Source: Paenibacillus sp. JNUCC32
Lineage (GTDB): Bacteria > Bacillota > Bacilli > Paenibacillales > Paenibacillaceae
Reading direction: 5' to 3'
Length of the DNA: 64,000 nucleotides
NCBI RefSeq assembly: GCF_014863545.1
Contig: NZ_CP062260.1
Coordinates: forward strand, 4,977,501-5,041,500
A program made the position numbers and the translations under genes. How positions within the stretch are numbered: the first letter of the stretch is position 1; every line of letters begins with the position of its first letter. The notes beneath the pieces were generated by a model. That model was not told where the DNA came from. It made no database searches and was given only the letters and a program-made list of their open reading frames with translations. Shown one piece after another: positions 8,871 to 16,942 of the stretch.

Positions 8871-9781
8871 ACCCGGCTTCCCTCCCCTACGATCTGCATG
8901 AAGATATCCTCCAGCGACCTCCGCTGCTCTTCCACCCGGTATACCGCATGCTGGTTCTCCACCAGGCGCTTCACGAGCAGCGCGATTTTGGCATCCTGCA
9001 TGCTCTCCAGCTCCAGCATCTGGTTCCGCAGGACGCCTTCGCAGCCTAAGTCTAGGGCTAGTCCAAGCGCTGCCTCTGGCTCGGATACCGATAAGCGGAA
9101 ACCGCTGGACGCCGTGGATACCAGATTGTCGATCGTATCCTGGAACACCATCCTTCCTTCGCGGATAATGCCGACTTTGTCCGCCATCTGCTCGACCTCG
9201 CCCAGCAGGTGACTGGATACCAGCACGGTAATGCCGTATTGGCGCGGCATATTCTTGATCAGCTCCCGGATTTCATGGATGCCGGACGGATCCAGGCCGT
9301 TGGTCGGCTCGTCCAGAATGAGCAGCTCCGGATTGTTCAGCAGGGCGGCCGCGATGCCAAGACGCTGCTTCATCCCAAGCGAGTATCCCTTAACCGGGCG
9401 CTTGGCCTCCTTCGTCAAGGAGACGATCTCCAGCACTTCCGCGATGCGGGATTTCGGGCCGCCGGTAATCCGGCGGATCGCTTCCAAATTCTCTACGGCC
9501 GTCAAGTGGCCGTAATACGATGGGTACTCCACGAGCGATCCGGTCCGGCGCAAAATGTCCATTTTTTCGCTCTTTAAATCCTTGCCGAATAAATGAATCG
9601 CGCCACGCGTCGGTTGAATGAGTCCCAGCAGCATGCGGATGGTCGTTGTTTTCCCGGCGCCGTTCGGGCCGAGGAAGCCGTAAATGTCGCCGCGGGCGAT
9701 CTCCAGGTTCAAATCCACGACCGCTGCGCGCTTTTTGTATATTTTATATAAGCCTTTTGTTTGAATGACGAGTTCCGTCAC
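8867..9781 (-). CDS. ABC transporter ATP-binding protein, LanF/BcrA-like
   Basis: A 304-residue ATPase. Walker A is GPNGAGKTT at about residues 38-46, and Walker B is LLILDEPTNGLDP. The signature is YSLGMKQRLG rather than LSGGQ, which is normal for the bacitracin and lantibiotic exporter subfamily. The switch is SSHLLGEVE, and about 80 C-terminal residues follow the core. I choose the GTG at 9781 because GAGGTGATGAAC lies at proper spacing; earlier in-frame GTG and ATG codons overlap that site. Overlap with the next permease gene shows a three-gene operon. A directly repeated motif about 32-65 bp upstream may bind the response regulator encoded nearby. Confidence 0.9.
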   Translation of the reverse strand: MTELVIQTKGLYKIYKKRAAVVDLNLEIARGDIYGFLGPNGAGKTTTIRMLLGLIQPTRGAIHLFGKDLKSEKMDILRRTGSLVEYPSYYGHLTAVENLEAIRRITGGPKSRIAEVLEIVSLTKEAKRPVKGYSLGMKQRLGIAAALLNNPELLILDEPTNGLDPSGIHEIRELIKNMPRQYGITVLVSSHLLGEVEQMADKVGIIREGRMVFQDTIDNLVSTASSGFRLSVSEPEAALGLALDLGCEGVLRNQMLELESMQDAKIALLVKRLVENQHAVYRVEEQRRSLEDIFMQIVGEGSRV

Positions 9782-9812
9782 GTTCATCACCTCAGGTATA
9801 CATCCTACATGT

Positions 9813-9846
9813 CCAAGGTTAAATGCCGGTCGGCCCCAAGTTTAAA
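9813..9846 (-). promoter_or_regulatory. Direct repeat upstream of the ABC exporter, possible response-regulator site
   Basis: CCAAGGTTAAA (9813-9823) and CCAAGTTTAAA (9836-9846) are direct repeats spaced 23 bp apart, about two helical turns, as OmpR-type dimers use. They lie just upstream of the exporter ATPase start on its coding strand. The link to the nearby regulator is inference. Confidence 0.4.
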
Positions 9847-9880
9847 TTTTCTTTAAAAAAGCGGGCAGCCTATCCAACGT

Positions 9881-9908
9881 TTTAACAAGTGTCCGTATAT
9901 GATATAAT
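9881..9908 (+). promoter_or_regulatory. Promoter of candidate stand-alone RNA
   Basis: TTTAAC (9881-9886) and a perfect TATAAT (9903-9908) are separated by 16 bp on the plus strand. No plus-strand gene follows until 15047. Confidence 0.55.
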
Positions 9909-9914
9909 TAATTT

Positions 9915-10186
9915 GCCGAAACGCTTATGGCGTCCGTACAGGGGGGCTACCTGACGCTGATGATGGCATGCCGATCACTTTTCTCTCTCATCGATCGATT
10001 CACCGTTACGATTGGAGCGTGGTTAACCATGAATATGCATGTTTTCGTTCGCCTTGATTTCAGAATGGATCTCTCTTTGAGTCTAGCAGCTGTAGCCTGC
10101 CTTGCTTATGAACCCAGTTCACTGACGAGCTCGTGAAACTCGAGCGAAAAGCAATGGTACGAAGACGCCTTATAGGGCGTCTTTTT
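9915..10186 (+). ncRNA. Candidate structured non-coding RNA, about 270 nt, unidentified
   Basis: This stretch begins at the expected start of the promoter at 9881-9908 and ends at a T-tailed hairpin. Its ends can pair: GGCGTC+CGTAC (9929-9939) is complementary to GTACG-AA-GACGCC (10157-10169), giving 11 bp with a two-base bulge. The 3' strand of that closing stem is also the 5' arm of the terminator (10162-10186), so the two structures exclude each other. Internal hairpins such as GCTCG/CGAGC near 10130-10146 are possible. The 69-codon frame inside it lacks a ribosome binding site. It does not show the conserved parts of SRP RNA, tmRNA, RNase P or riboswitches that I could check by eye. Function unknown. 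Confidence 0.45.
10162..10186 (+). terminator. Intrinsic terminator of the candidate RNA
   Basis: AAGACGCC and GGCGTCTT (10162-10169, 10176-10183) enclose a six-base loop and are followed by a T tract. Confidence 0.85.
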
Positions 10187-10200
10187 CTGTTATTGGCAGC

Positions 10201-10241
10201 AAAAAAAAGAGGAACCGATAATCGTGCCGGCTCCTCTTTTT
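10201..10241. terminator. Intrinsic terminator of the two-component operon
   Basis: AAAAAGAGGA and TCCTCTTTTT form a stem with an inner CCG/CGG pairing. Read on the minus strand it ends in a long T run, just after the histidine kinase gene. Confidence 0.85.
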
Positions 10242-10303
10242 ATCTATTCAACCCAGGCCTCAGCACCCCTGATGGAATGCTTGATAGCCCAGCGCTTGAT
10301 TGC

Positions 10304-11692
10304 TCAACGCTTCCAGATGCGGATCCTCGTTCCCTCCTCCGAGCTTTCCACATGGCTTTCCAGCCCCATCTCCCTGGTCAGGTGGTCCACGATGGCCAGG
10401 CCGATGCCCGTGCCTTTGTTGCCGGAATCGCTTTCGATCCCCGGTCCATGGTCCGAAATGACGAGGACGCCCTCAAATCCTTCCCTCTCCTCGGTATGAA
10501 TGCCGATGTACTGCCCGGATCGGGCGTGGCGAGCGACATTTTGGAACAGATTATCGAGGAGCCTCCGGAACCACAGCACGTCTACGTTCCAGTGGAGCGG
10601 CTCGTCTCGCACCTGGATGTCAGGCTCGATTCCCGCCTTCTCCCATACCGGATACCAGGCTGCGGCGCTTTCCTTGACGATTCGCAGCACGTCTGCAGAT
10701 TCCATGTTCAGCTGCACTCTGCCGCTGGTCAGCAAGTTGTAGGACAGCAGATTGTCGATCAGTCCGCCCAAATCGGCGATTTTCGATTCAATGAGTGACA
10801 GCGATTCTTTCCCCTTCGGGCTCAGCGGCTCCCTTTCCATGGAGAAAATATGGCTTCGAATCACCGTCAGCGGGGTTCTGAGATCATGGGACAGATTGGC
10901 GATCAGGGATTTGCGCAGCTCTTCTTCCTCGCGCTGGCGGCGCTGCCCCTCTTCCAACTGGATGACCATATCGTTATAGCCCTCTTCCAGCTGTCCAATC
11001 TCGTCATACTTGGTTAACGTAACCGGCTGCGGTATGCCCGTCGTCGCATGGGACGACGTCATGGCCGAACGAAGCCGCAGCAGCCGCTTGCGTATACGCA
11101 CGAAGAACAGCCAGGAGACCAGAATGAACAGGCCGGACATCGACGCCGTGAACAGCCCGTACAGCGCCGTCTCACTCGCAATGGGCTGCTGGACATTAAG
11201 GTATTTTCTCGGCAGCTGCATGACCATGAAGCCTTCTCCCGATCCCTCTCCCCCGATAAAAGCCACGGAGGTGAACGGGTCGCTATCCAGGGAGTTTTTC
11301 ATAAATTGCACGGTATAGGGCGCGCTCCATACCTCGGGCAGGTTAGGCTGCACCGGCAGCTGCAGCCTGGTCTTATTGCCGCCATCCACCCAGAACATGG
11401 AGATCTCCGGATACTCCTGCCGTATCGAATTCAGCTTCTGCTCAATGGCCTCCGGCGAAGCTCCGCTTAATCCGGCTGCTTCCTCGTGCCACATTCTCTC
11501 TAACGCGGCACCGCTGGTATATTTCCCGGCCGGGGCCGGCGGCCGATCCGAGAAGGTATCGTTCACGAACCAGTAAAAAATCGACGCTAACGGAAACATG
11601 ATCGGCATGAAAATCATGGCCATCAAAATCAGCAGCAAATACCGGTTGGTCAGCGAATTGCGGAACCTTCCCTTCTTCCTTTTCCATCTCAT
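10304..11692 (-). CDS. Sensor histidine kinase
   Basis: A 462-residue membrane kinase. A basic N-terminus leads into a first membrane helix (about 18-42), then an extracytoplasmic domain of about 140 residues and a second helix (LYGLFTASMSGLFILVSWLFF, about 178-198). These are followed by a HAMP-like linker, the HisKA box SHDLRTPLTVIRSH with the phospho-acceptor His, and the ATPase motifs NLFQNVARHA (N box), SDHGPGIE and GTGIGLAIV. It overlaps the response regulator gene by ATGA, so they form a coupled pair. The signal is unknown. The neighbouring peptide exporter suggests cell-envelope or antimicrobial-peptide sensing, which is inference. Confidence 0.93.
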   Translation of the reverse strand: MRWKRKKGRFRNSLTNRYLLLILMAMIFMPIMFPLASIFYWFVNDTFSDRPPAPAGKYTSGAALERMWHEEAAGLSGASPEAIEQKLNSIRQEYPEISMFWVDGGNKTRLQLPVQPNLPEVWSAPYTVQFMKNSLDSDPFTSVAFIGGEGSGEGFMVMQLPRKYLNVQQPIASETALYGLFTASMSGLFILVSWLFFVRIRKRLLRLRSAMTSSHATTGIPQPVTLTKYDEIGQLEEGYNDMVIQLEEGQRRQREEEELRKSLIANLSHDLRTPLTVIRSHIFSMEREPLSPKGKESLSLIESKIADLGGLIDNLLSYNLLTSGRVQLNMESADVLRIVKESAAAWYPVWEKAGIEPDIQVRDEPLHWNVDVLWFRRLLDNLFQNVARHARSGQYIGIHTEEREGFEGVLVISDHGPGIESDSGNKGTGIGLAIVDHLTREMGLESHVESSEEGTRIRIWKR

Positions 11693-12363
11693 GCTCTCAC
11701 CCGGTAGCCAAGCCCGCGAACGGTCTCAATAATCTCCGGGTTGGCGGGGTCCCGCTCGAGCTTCTCCCGGAGATACCGGATGTGGACCATCAGCGTCTTG
11801 TCCCCTTCGATATATGATTCTCCCCAGACCGACTCGTATATTTGCTCCTTGGTCATGACACGCCCCTGGTGCTGGAGCAGATACATAAAGATTTGATGCT
11901 GTTTGCCGGTCAGCAGCGTCTCCTCGCCGGTATCCTCGTTCACGATCCGATTCTCGTCTTCATATACCGATAAGTGCTTCACTCGGATGGGCTCCGCGGA
12001 TTTCACGACAGACCGTCGCAGAAGCACCTCGAGACGGGCAGCCAGCTCGTCCGGGTGAAAAGGCTTTGTCAGGTAATCGTCGGCGAACTCAAGCCCCTGC
12101 AGCTTATCGTCAATGGAGGTTCGCGCCGACAGCATCAGCATGGGCAGTCCGGGATAGGCCTTTTTGAGACGCTGCCCGACCGTAAAGCCGTCCAGCCCCG
12201 GAAGCATGACGTCCAGAACAACGACCGCGCACGGAGCCGCTTCCTGTACGGCCTGTTCTCCGCTCAGCAGCCACCGCACCTCGTATCCCTTGTCCCTGAG
12301 AAATTCGCTGACCCATCCGCCGATCTCCCGGTCATCCTCAATATATAGAATGCATGCGCTCAT
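11689..12363 (-). CDS. OmpR/PhoB family response regulator
   Basis: A 224-residue regulator. The receiver domain has the acidic pair in YIEDDREIG, the phospho-acceptor Asp in VVVLDVMLPGLDG, the Thr/Ser position in MLSARTS and the Lys in YLTKPFHPDEL. The C-terminal winged helix includes LLTGKQHQIFMYLLQHQGRV and the ending VRGLGYRVRA. The ATG at 12363 is preceded by GGAAAGGAAG; a longer frame to 12390 lacks a site. It is the first gene of a two-gene operon with the kinase and probably controls the exporter operon about 0.5 kb downstream on the same strand. Confidence 0.93.
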   Translation of the reverse strand: MSACILYIEDDREIGGWVSEFLRDKGYEVRWLLSGEQAVQEAAPCAVVVLDVMLPGLDGFTVGQRLKKAYPGLPMLMLSARTSIDDKLQGLEFADDYLTKPFHPDELAARLEVLLRRSVVKSAEPIRVKHLSVYEDENRIVNEDTGEETLLTGKQHQIFMYLLQHQGRVMTKEQIYESVWGESYIEGDKTLMVHIRYLREKLERDPANPEIIETVRGLGYRVRA

Positions 12364-12743
12364 GGTAAATCTTCCTTTCCGTACGAACATTCGTATCTCC
12401 CCATGAGGGGTTATTCTATAGCCTTTAAGTCAAAAAAAGGCCCTTGCAAGCTTTTTTTTATGTATGCCGTAAATTCATCTTTTGTCATTGTAACATGGGA
12501 TCCCCGATGTTCATGCATCCGATTTGCTAACCTGCCGTGCTCCCTCGGGAATATCCTGTTCTCCGGCAAACCGGCGGAGCTTCTGGAGAGCCCGCATTCC
12601 GTGACGACCAATTATTTGCGGCAGTTTCGGGCTTAGTCCTCAGAGTAGCCTAAGGGCTTGGATGTCAAACAAGACCCCGAGCACGCCTCCTTCAAGGGGC
12701 TCGGGGTCTTGTTGTGTTTTGCTGGATAAGGCAGGATCGCAGC
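12364..12743. other. Intergenic region between amylase and response regulator genes
   Basis: No convincing gene. A weak A/T-rich hairpin lies around 12435-12461 (AAAAAAAGGC ... GCTTTTTTTT), and the amylase terminator lies at 12670-12711. A 66-codon minus-strand frame here has no ribosome binding site. Confidence 0.6.
12670..12711 (-). terminator. Intrinsic terminator of the amylase gene
   Basis: CAAGACCCCGAGC and GCTCGGGGTCTTG form a 13-bp GC-rich stem directly downstream of the amylase stop. Confidence 0.75.
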
Positions 12744-14441
12744 CTATTCCAAAATAACGGTCGTATAAGGCGGCAGTGTTAAACTGCTGCCGTCCCATGC
12801 CGCGCTGTCGTCGGTGGTTCTCGCCAATGACCGGAAATCCGCAGATCCGTTCTTTGATGCCAGGTCCACGGTCTGCTCCGTGCCTGAAAGGTTATGAACC
12901 ACTAAGGCCCCGCTCTCGTTTGTCCGGCGGATATAGGCCATCACTTGCTGGTTCCCTGACGCATAAGATTCAATCGTGCCGCTGTTCAGGGCAGGCATCT
13001 CATTCCGCCACCGGATCAGCGTGCGATAGCGGAACAGCAGGGAATCCTCGTCTCCGGTCTGCTGCTCTACGCCTTGGACCTGATCGCCGCGGTTATGCGT
13101 AAGCGGCTCCCAGGTCGTCTGTCCCTTATCGCTGCCCGTATTGGACCAGATCATCGGCTCCCGGATCTGCTCGTCCGGCTTCGCTCCCTTCATCCCGATC
13201 TCTTCGCCGTAATAGATAAACGGATTTCCCGGCATCGTCAGCAGGATGCCGGCAGCCATCTTGGCGTGGTTCACGTCATCCTTCAGCTGGGACATGACAC
13301 GGTTCATGTCATGATTCGTCAGGAAGGCAGCATCCGTAAACTTGCCGTCCGATACCTGACTGAACAAGCCATATGTCCGCTCCAGGGTGAAGGCCAGGTT
13401 GTTATCCTTCTCGTTCATGGCGGCACCGACGATGCTCTCGCCCAAGCCGAAGTTGAATCCGGAATCAAATGCATTCTCCAAATACGGCGCGATGACCGCA
13501 GCGGAATTATCCCAAATCTCCCCGACGATATAAGCCTCCGGGTTCACTTCATTCATGCTGGCTCGGAATTCCTGCCACCAAGCCGTATTCTTGGCCGTGG
13601 TCGCCTCGCCCTTATCGGACATCAGATCCTCGTAAATATGCTTGGCTGCATCGATCCGGAAGCCGTCGACGCCCAGCTCCAGCCAGAACTTCCCGATATC
13701 CTTCATCTCCTCGCGGACCTTCGGATTATCGAAGTTCAGATCCGGCATCCCGCCCCAGAACGTGCCCATGTAATGCGCCCCGTTCATCTCATGCCAAGGG
13801 GAGCCGCTTCCCGCCGCGCTGGATCCGGAAGGCGTTTTCCCTTGATCCTCGGCCCAGATGTACCAATCGCGGGTGCCCGAGGCCTTGTCTTTCGCAGCCT
13901 GCTGAAACCAAGCATGCTCCGTGCTCGTGTGGTTGACCACCAGATCCATAATGATCTTGATCCCGCGCTTATCCGCTTCGGCAAGCAGCGCCTTAAAGTC
14001 ATCCAGCGTCCCGTAATCCGGGTGAATGGAACGGTAGTCGGTCACATCATAGCCGTGATAGCTCGGCGAAGGATGGATCGGCATCAGCCAAATCCCCGTC
14101 ACGCCAAGATCCTCCGAGGTTTCCGGATTTCCGTCATTCAAATAATCCAGCTTCTCAGTGATCCCTTGCAAGTCACCGATCCCATCCCCATCGGAATCAT
14201 AGAATGAACGCACGAAAATTTCGTAATAGACGTCGGAAGGCTGCTCATCCACCTCCGTTTTCCCTTCTGGCGCAGGCGCTTTCGTATCCGGCTGTTTCAA
14301 TTCCGAAGCCGCCGGCGGCTTCGCTTCCTCTTGTGGCGCAACCGCGGTGCCGCTGCAGCCTGCAAGCAGGCTTCCCGTAAGCGCAAAAGCCGTAAGCCAT
14401 ATCGGCAGAGCCCTGCGTCTTCCCCATGTATTTCGTATCAC
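12744..14441 (-). CDS. Alpha-amylase family (GH13) lipoprotein
   Basis: A 565-residue glycoside hydrolase. A twin-Arg-like basic start and hydrophobic signal end in the lipobox LAGC (Cys29), followed by a Pro/Ala/Glu-rich linker to about residue 66, so it is predicted to be surface-anchored. GH13 motifs are in order: DLVVNHTS (166-173), GFRIDAAKH with nucleophile Asp264, VGEIWD with acid/base Glu308, and FLTNHD with Asp378. It ends with a beta-sandwich typical of maltodextrin-acting members. The GTG at 14441 follows AGGGGGAAACAGC. It probably degrades starch or maltodextrin outside the cell. A LacI-type operator lies 90 bp upstream, shared with the maltose phosphorylase unit. Confidence 0.93.
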   Translation of the reverse strand: MIRNTWGRRRALPIWLTAFALTGSLLAGCSGTAVAPQEEAKPPAASELKQPDTKAPAPEGKTEVDEQPSDVYYEIFVRSFYDSDGDGIGDLQGITEKLDYLNDGNPETSEDLGVTGIWLMPIHPSPSYHGYDVTDYRSIHPDYGTLDDFKALLAEADKRGIKIIMDLVVNHTSTEHAWFQQAAKDKASGTRDWYIWAEDQGKTPSGSSAAGSGSPWHEMNGAHYMGTFWGGMPDLNFDNPKVREEMKDIGKFWLELGVDGFRIDAAKHIYEDLMSDKGEATTAKNTAWWQEFRASMNEVNPEAYIVGEIWDNSAAVIAPYLENAFDSGFNFGLGESIVGAAMNEKDNNLAFTLERTYGLFSQVSDGKFTDAAFLTNHDMNRVMSQLKDDVNHAKMAAGILLTMPGNPFIYYGEEIGMKGAKPDEQIREPMIWSNTGSDKGQTTWEPLTHNRGDQVQGVEQQTGDEDSLLFRYRTLIRWRNEMPALNSGTIESYASGNQQVMAYIRRTNESGALVVHNLSGTEQTVDLASKNGSADFRSLARTTDDSAAWDGSSLTLPPYTTVILE

Positions 14442-15046
14442 GCTGTTTCCCCCTGTTCGCTCACGAAGCTGATATTCATCGAGTCATTCCGCTTATGTAA
14501 TGTACAGTATTTTCATGTATAATCAGAAAGCGCAAACGTTTGAATTAAAAAGCACTAGATATTTCCAGTAAAACGGTTACATAATAGGGTCTGGCTTTAA
14601 TTCCATCTTCGTCGGTAGATAACGGCCTGTTTTTGATCTCACTCTATCATAACCCACACTTTCGTTTTGTTAAATCGTTTGCACAATGCCATTTTAAGTT
14701 GTTTTCCGGTTTTTTCTGGCCATAATACCGGCCTTCCTTCCGTTTTCTAATCCTTGCTTCTTTTTTGATGCATTTGTGAAATAATTGCGTTGGACTGACT
14801 TGGATACGTATTTACAAGCCTATCGATTAACGTTAATATAGCAGTGTGAAACCGTTTAACATACCGGATCAATATGCCTTTAGATCAATAGGTATCCACG
14901 TATACACAGGGCCTGACAGACCCACAATTTAATAAAGAGGAACGGTCGGCGAACAGCGGAAAGTTACTCTTGTGAAATAAGGGAGACTCCAGTAGTCGCT
15001 TTCTTATTTTCAAAAAAACGCAAACGGTTCCACTGGAGGTCCTATT
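14442..15046. promoter_or_regulatory. Divergent regulatory region with several LacI/CcpA-type operators
   Basis: This 605-bp gap separates the divergent amylase and LacI-regulator genes. It contains a perfect CAAACGTTTG (14533-14542), TAAATCGTTTGCACA (14671-14685), GAAACCGTTTAAC (14848-14860) and CGCAAACGGTTC (15019-15030), all variants of a CGTTTGC half-site. Another palindrome, ATTAACGTTAAT, is at 14826-14837. A hairpin, TGAAATAAG/CTTATTTTCA, spans 14973-15012 just ahead of the LacI gene. No gene was found. Confidence 0.65.
14531..14544. promoter_or_regulatory. LacI-family operator upstream of the amylase gene
   Basis: CGCAAACGTTTGAA contains the perfect palindrome CAAACGTTTG. Read on the other strand it matches the site before the phosphoglucomutase gene over about 16 bases with one mismatch (TTCAAACGTTTGC then G or A, then CT). 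Confidence 0.75.
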
Positions 15047-16081
15047 ATGTCAGTAACGATAAAAGATGTCGCAAAACGAGCGGGCGTATCCCCCTCCACC
15101 GTCTCTCGGGTGCTTTCCAACCATCCAAGAATCAGCCGCGAAACCTCGCGCAAGGTGAAAGAGATCATGGAGGAAATGGGCTACCATCCCAATATTATGG
15201 CCAAGAGCCTTGTTTCCAAAACGACAGAAAGCATATGCGTCATTCTGCCGAAACCCGCGGAGGAATTGTTCCTCAACTTATTCTTCATGGAGCTGATCCG
15301 CGGTATCGTCACCCAAGCGAACCGTTCCGGATACGATGTCGTTCTCAGTTCGGGCGGCAACGAGAAAGAGGAAGTCGAAGCCGTATCCCGCCTTCTTAAC
15401 GGCCGCCGCGTCGACGGCGCCATCTTGCTTTACTCCAGGCAGGACGACCAGGTCGTTGATTTTCTGAAATCGAACAACTACCCGTTCGTGCTTGTCGGCC
15501 GGAGCGAGAAATATCCTGACCTGTTATCGGTCGATACCGATAATGTGCAGGCAGCCTATGATGCAACCAAGCATTTGATCTCGCTTGGGCATCAGCGGAT
15601 CGGTTTTGTCAGCGGGCCGCCAAACCTGATCGTATCCCAGGACCGGATGAAGGGCTACGGAAAGGCACTCGCCGATGCAGGTCTTGAAATGAGAAAAGAA
15701 TGGATTGTCGAAGGCGAGTTCCTGCAGGAGAGCGGCTATCGCGCCATGTCCTTTTTCATGAACCTGCCCGAGCGGCCGACGGCGCTTGTCATTGTCGACG
15801 ACATTGTCTCTTTCGGCGTGGTTCGCGGACTGCACGAGCTGGGGTATAAAGTTCCCCAGGACGTATCGATTATCAGTTTCAACAACATCTCATTGACCGA
15901 ACTATCGACCCCGCCGCTGAGCAGCGTTGACATCGGCATCTATAACCTGGGTTATACCGCCTCGCAGGCGTTGATCCAGACGATTCGCAACGATGACAAC
16001 ACGATCCTGCCGCACCGCTATATTATTCCGCATCGATTGATGATCCGCGAATCCTCGATGTTTTCGCCGCCGAAATCTTGA
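15047..16081 (+). CDS. malR: LacI family transcriptional regulator, MalR-like
   Basis: A 344-residue LacI-type regulator. The N-terminal helix-turn-helix and hinge read TIKDVAKRAGVSPSTVSRVL and IMEEMGYHPNIMAKSL. The periplasmic-binding-like core includes RRVDGAILL, VLVGRSE, SVDTDNVQAAYDATKHLI and the C-terminal SIISFNNISLTELSTPPLSSV. GGAGG lies upstream of the ATG. It stands between an amylase gene and a phosphoglucomutase/maltose phosphorylase pair, with CAAACGTTTG-type sites before each, so it very likely represses maltose or maltodextrin genes. CGCAAACGGTTC close to its own start suggests autoregulation. The symbol is given by context, not by similarity search. Confidence 0.85.
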   Translation: MSVTIKDVAKRAGVSPSTVSRVLSNHPRISRETSRKVKEIMEEMGYHPNIMAKSLVSKTTESICVILPKPAEELFLNLFFMELIRGIVTQANRSGYDVVLSSGGNEKEEVEAVSRLLNGRRVDGAILLYSRQDDQVVDFLKSNNYPFVLVGRSEKYPDLLSVDTDNVQAAYDATKHLISLGHQRIGFVSGPPNLIVSQDRMKGYGKALADAGLEMRKEWIVEGEFLQESGYRAMSFFMNLPERPTALVIVDDIVSFGVVRGLHELGYKVPQDVSIISFNNISLTELSTPPLSSVDIGIYNLGYTASQALIQTIRNDDNTILPHRYIIPHRLMIRESSMFSPPKS

Positions 16082-16120
16082 GTGTCGACGAATTTGCGGA
16101 GCATAGCAAGAAGTACTTCA

Positions 16121-16155
16121 AAATAAAGAAGCATCCTGGTGCTTCCTTTATTTTT
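16121..16155 (+). terminator. Intrinsic terminator after the LacI regulator
   Basis: AAATAAAGAAGCA and TGCTTCCTTTATTT pair around a short loop and run into T residues, separating the regulator from the downstream pair. Confidence 0.75.
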
Positions 16156-16164
16156 GCAGCTTGG

Positions 16165-16180
16165 TTCAAACGTTTGCACT
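16165..16180. promoter_or_regulatory. LacI-family operator upstream of the pgmB-maltose phosphorylase pair
   Basis: TTCAAACGTTTGCACT carries the palindrome CAAACGTTTG (16167-16176), 26 bp before the pgmB start. I see no clear -10 box next to it. Confidence 0.75.
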
Positions 16181-16201
16181 AATTCCTTAAGGAGGATGAT
16201 C

Positions 16202-16852
16202 ATGTCAACCCTATCCGCTTGTTTATTCGATCTGGACGGTGTGCTCGTGGATACCGCCAAGTATCACTACATTGCCTGGAAGCGTCTTGCCGGAGAGCTT
16301 GGCTTTGAATTCACGGAGCAGGACAACGAACGCCTGAAGGGAGTAAGCCGCATGGCTTCCCTCGATATTCTGCTTGAGGTTGGCGGAGTATCGCTGGATG
16401 AAGACGCAAAGCTGGCGCTGGCCGAGAAGAAGAATGCTTGGTACGTCGAGTATATTTCCAATATGGACGAATCCGAGATTTTGCCTGGAGCCCTCGAATT
16501 TATCCAAGCCTTGAAAGACCGCGGCATCAAGGTTGCGCTGGGCTCCGCCAGCAAGAACGCGATGCTGATCCTGAACAATACCGGCCTGACGCCTTACTTC
16601 GACGCCATCATCGATGGAACGAAGACCAGCCAAGCAAAGCCGGATCCCGAGGTATTTACGCTGGGAGCTCGCGAGCTTGGCGCCGACCCTGACGCCTGTG
16701 TCGTATTCGAGGATGCCGAGGCCGGAATCGAAGCCGCCATCCGGGCGGGAATGCGCAGCGTCGGCATCGGTTCGCCCGAAACCTTGGGGCGCGCCAACCT
16801 CGTCCTTCCTTCCCTGGAAGAGTTAACGGTGGACCGACTGCTGGAGTTATAA
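16202..16852 (+). CDS. pgmB: Beta-phosphoglucomutase
   Basis: A 216-residue HAD-superfamily enzyme converting beta-glucose 1-phosphate to glucose 6-phosphate in the cytoplasm. The catalytic loop is FDLDGVLVDT with nucleophile Asp10 and acid/base Asp12. The cap-domain KRLAGELG and LKGVSR segments match beta-phosphoglucomutases. Other HAD motifs are LGSASKNA, then KPDPEVF and VVFEDAEAGIEAA. The start is ATG 16202 with AAGGAGGATGATC upstream; the frame extends further but without a site. It lies 90 bp before maltose phosphorylase, whose product is its substrate, so the two form a classical pathway module under the LacI-type operator. Confidence 0.95.
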   Translation: MSTLSACLFDLDGVLVDTAKYHYIAWKRLAGELGFEFTEQDNERLKGVSRMASLDILLEVGGVSLDEDAKLALAEKKNAWYVEYISNMDESEILPGALEFIQALKDRGIKVALGSASKNAMLILNNTGLTPYFDAIIDGTKTSQAKPDPEVFTLGARELGADPDACVVFEDAEAGIEAAIRAGMRSVGIGSPETLGRANLVLPSLEELTVDRLLEL

Positions 16853-16942
16853 ACGTGTGAGCACATGCGTTTACAGCATTCAGCAGCATCATCCCATATA
16901 GATATGCAACCATTTTTCCTAAACCTAAAGGAGCCGATGATT

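Noticed and set aside
9927..10136. A 69-codon hydrophobic frame inside the candidate RNA
   Set aside because: No ribosome binding site precedes the ATG and the segment is better explained by RNA structure; coding cannot be fully excluded.
10140..10170. T-box antiterminator, prompted by AATGGTACGAAGACGCC before a terminator
   Set aside because: The conserved GGGTGG-ACCGCG core is absent and no aminoacyl or amino-acid gene follows.
12411..12611. A 66-codon minus-strand frame upstream of the response regulator
   Set aside because: No Shine-Dalgarno sequence and it runs through an A/T hairpin; no family likeness.
13074..14207. A 377-codon plus-strand frame
   Set aside because: It lies antisense to the amylase catalytic domain and has no recognisable protein features.
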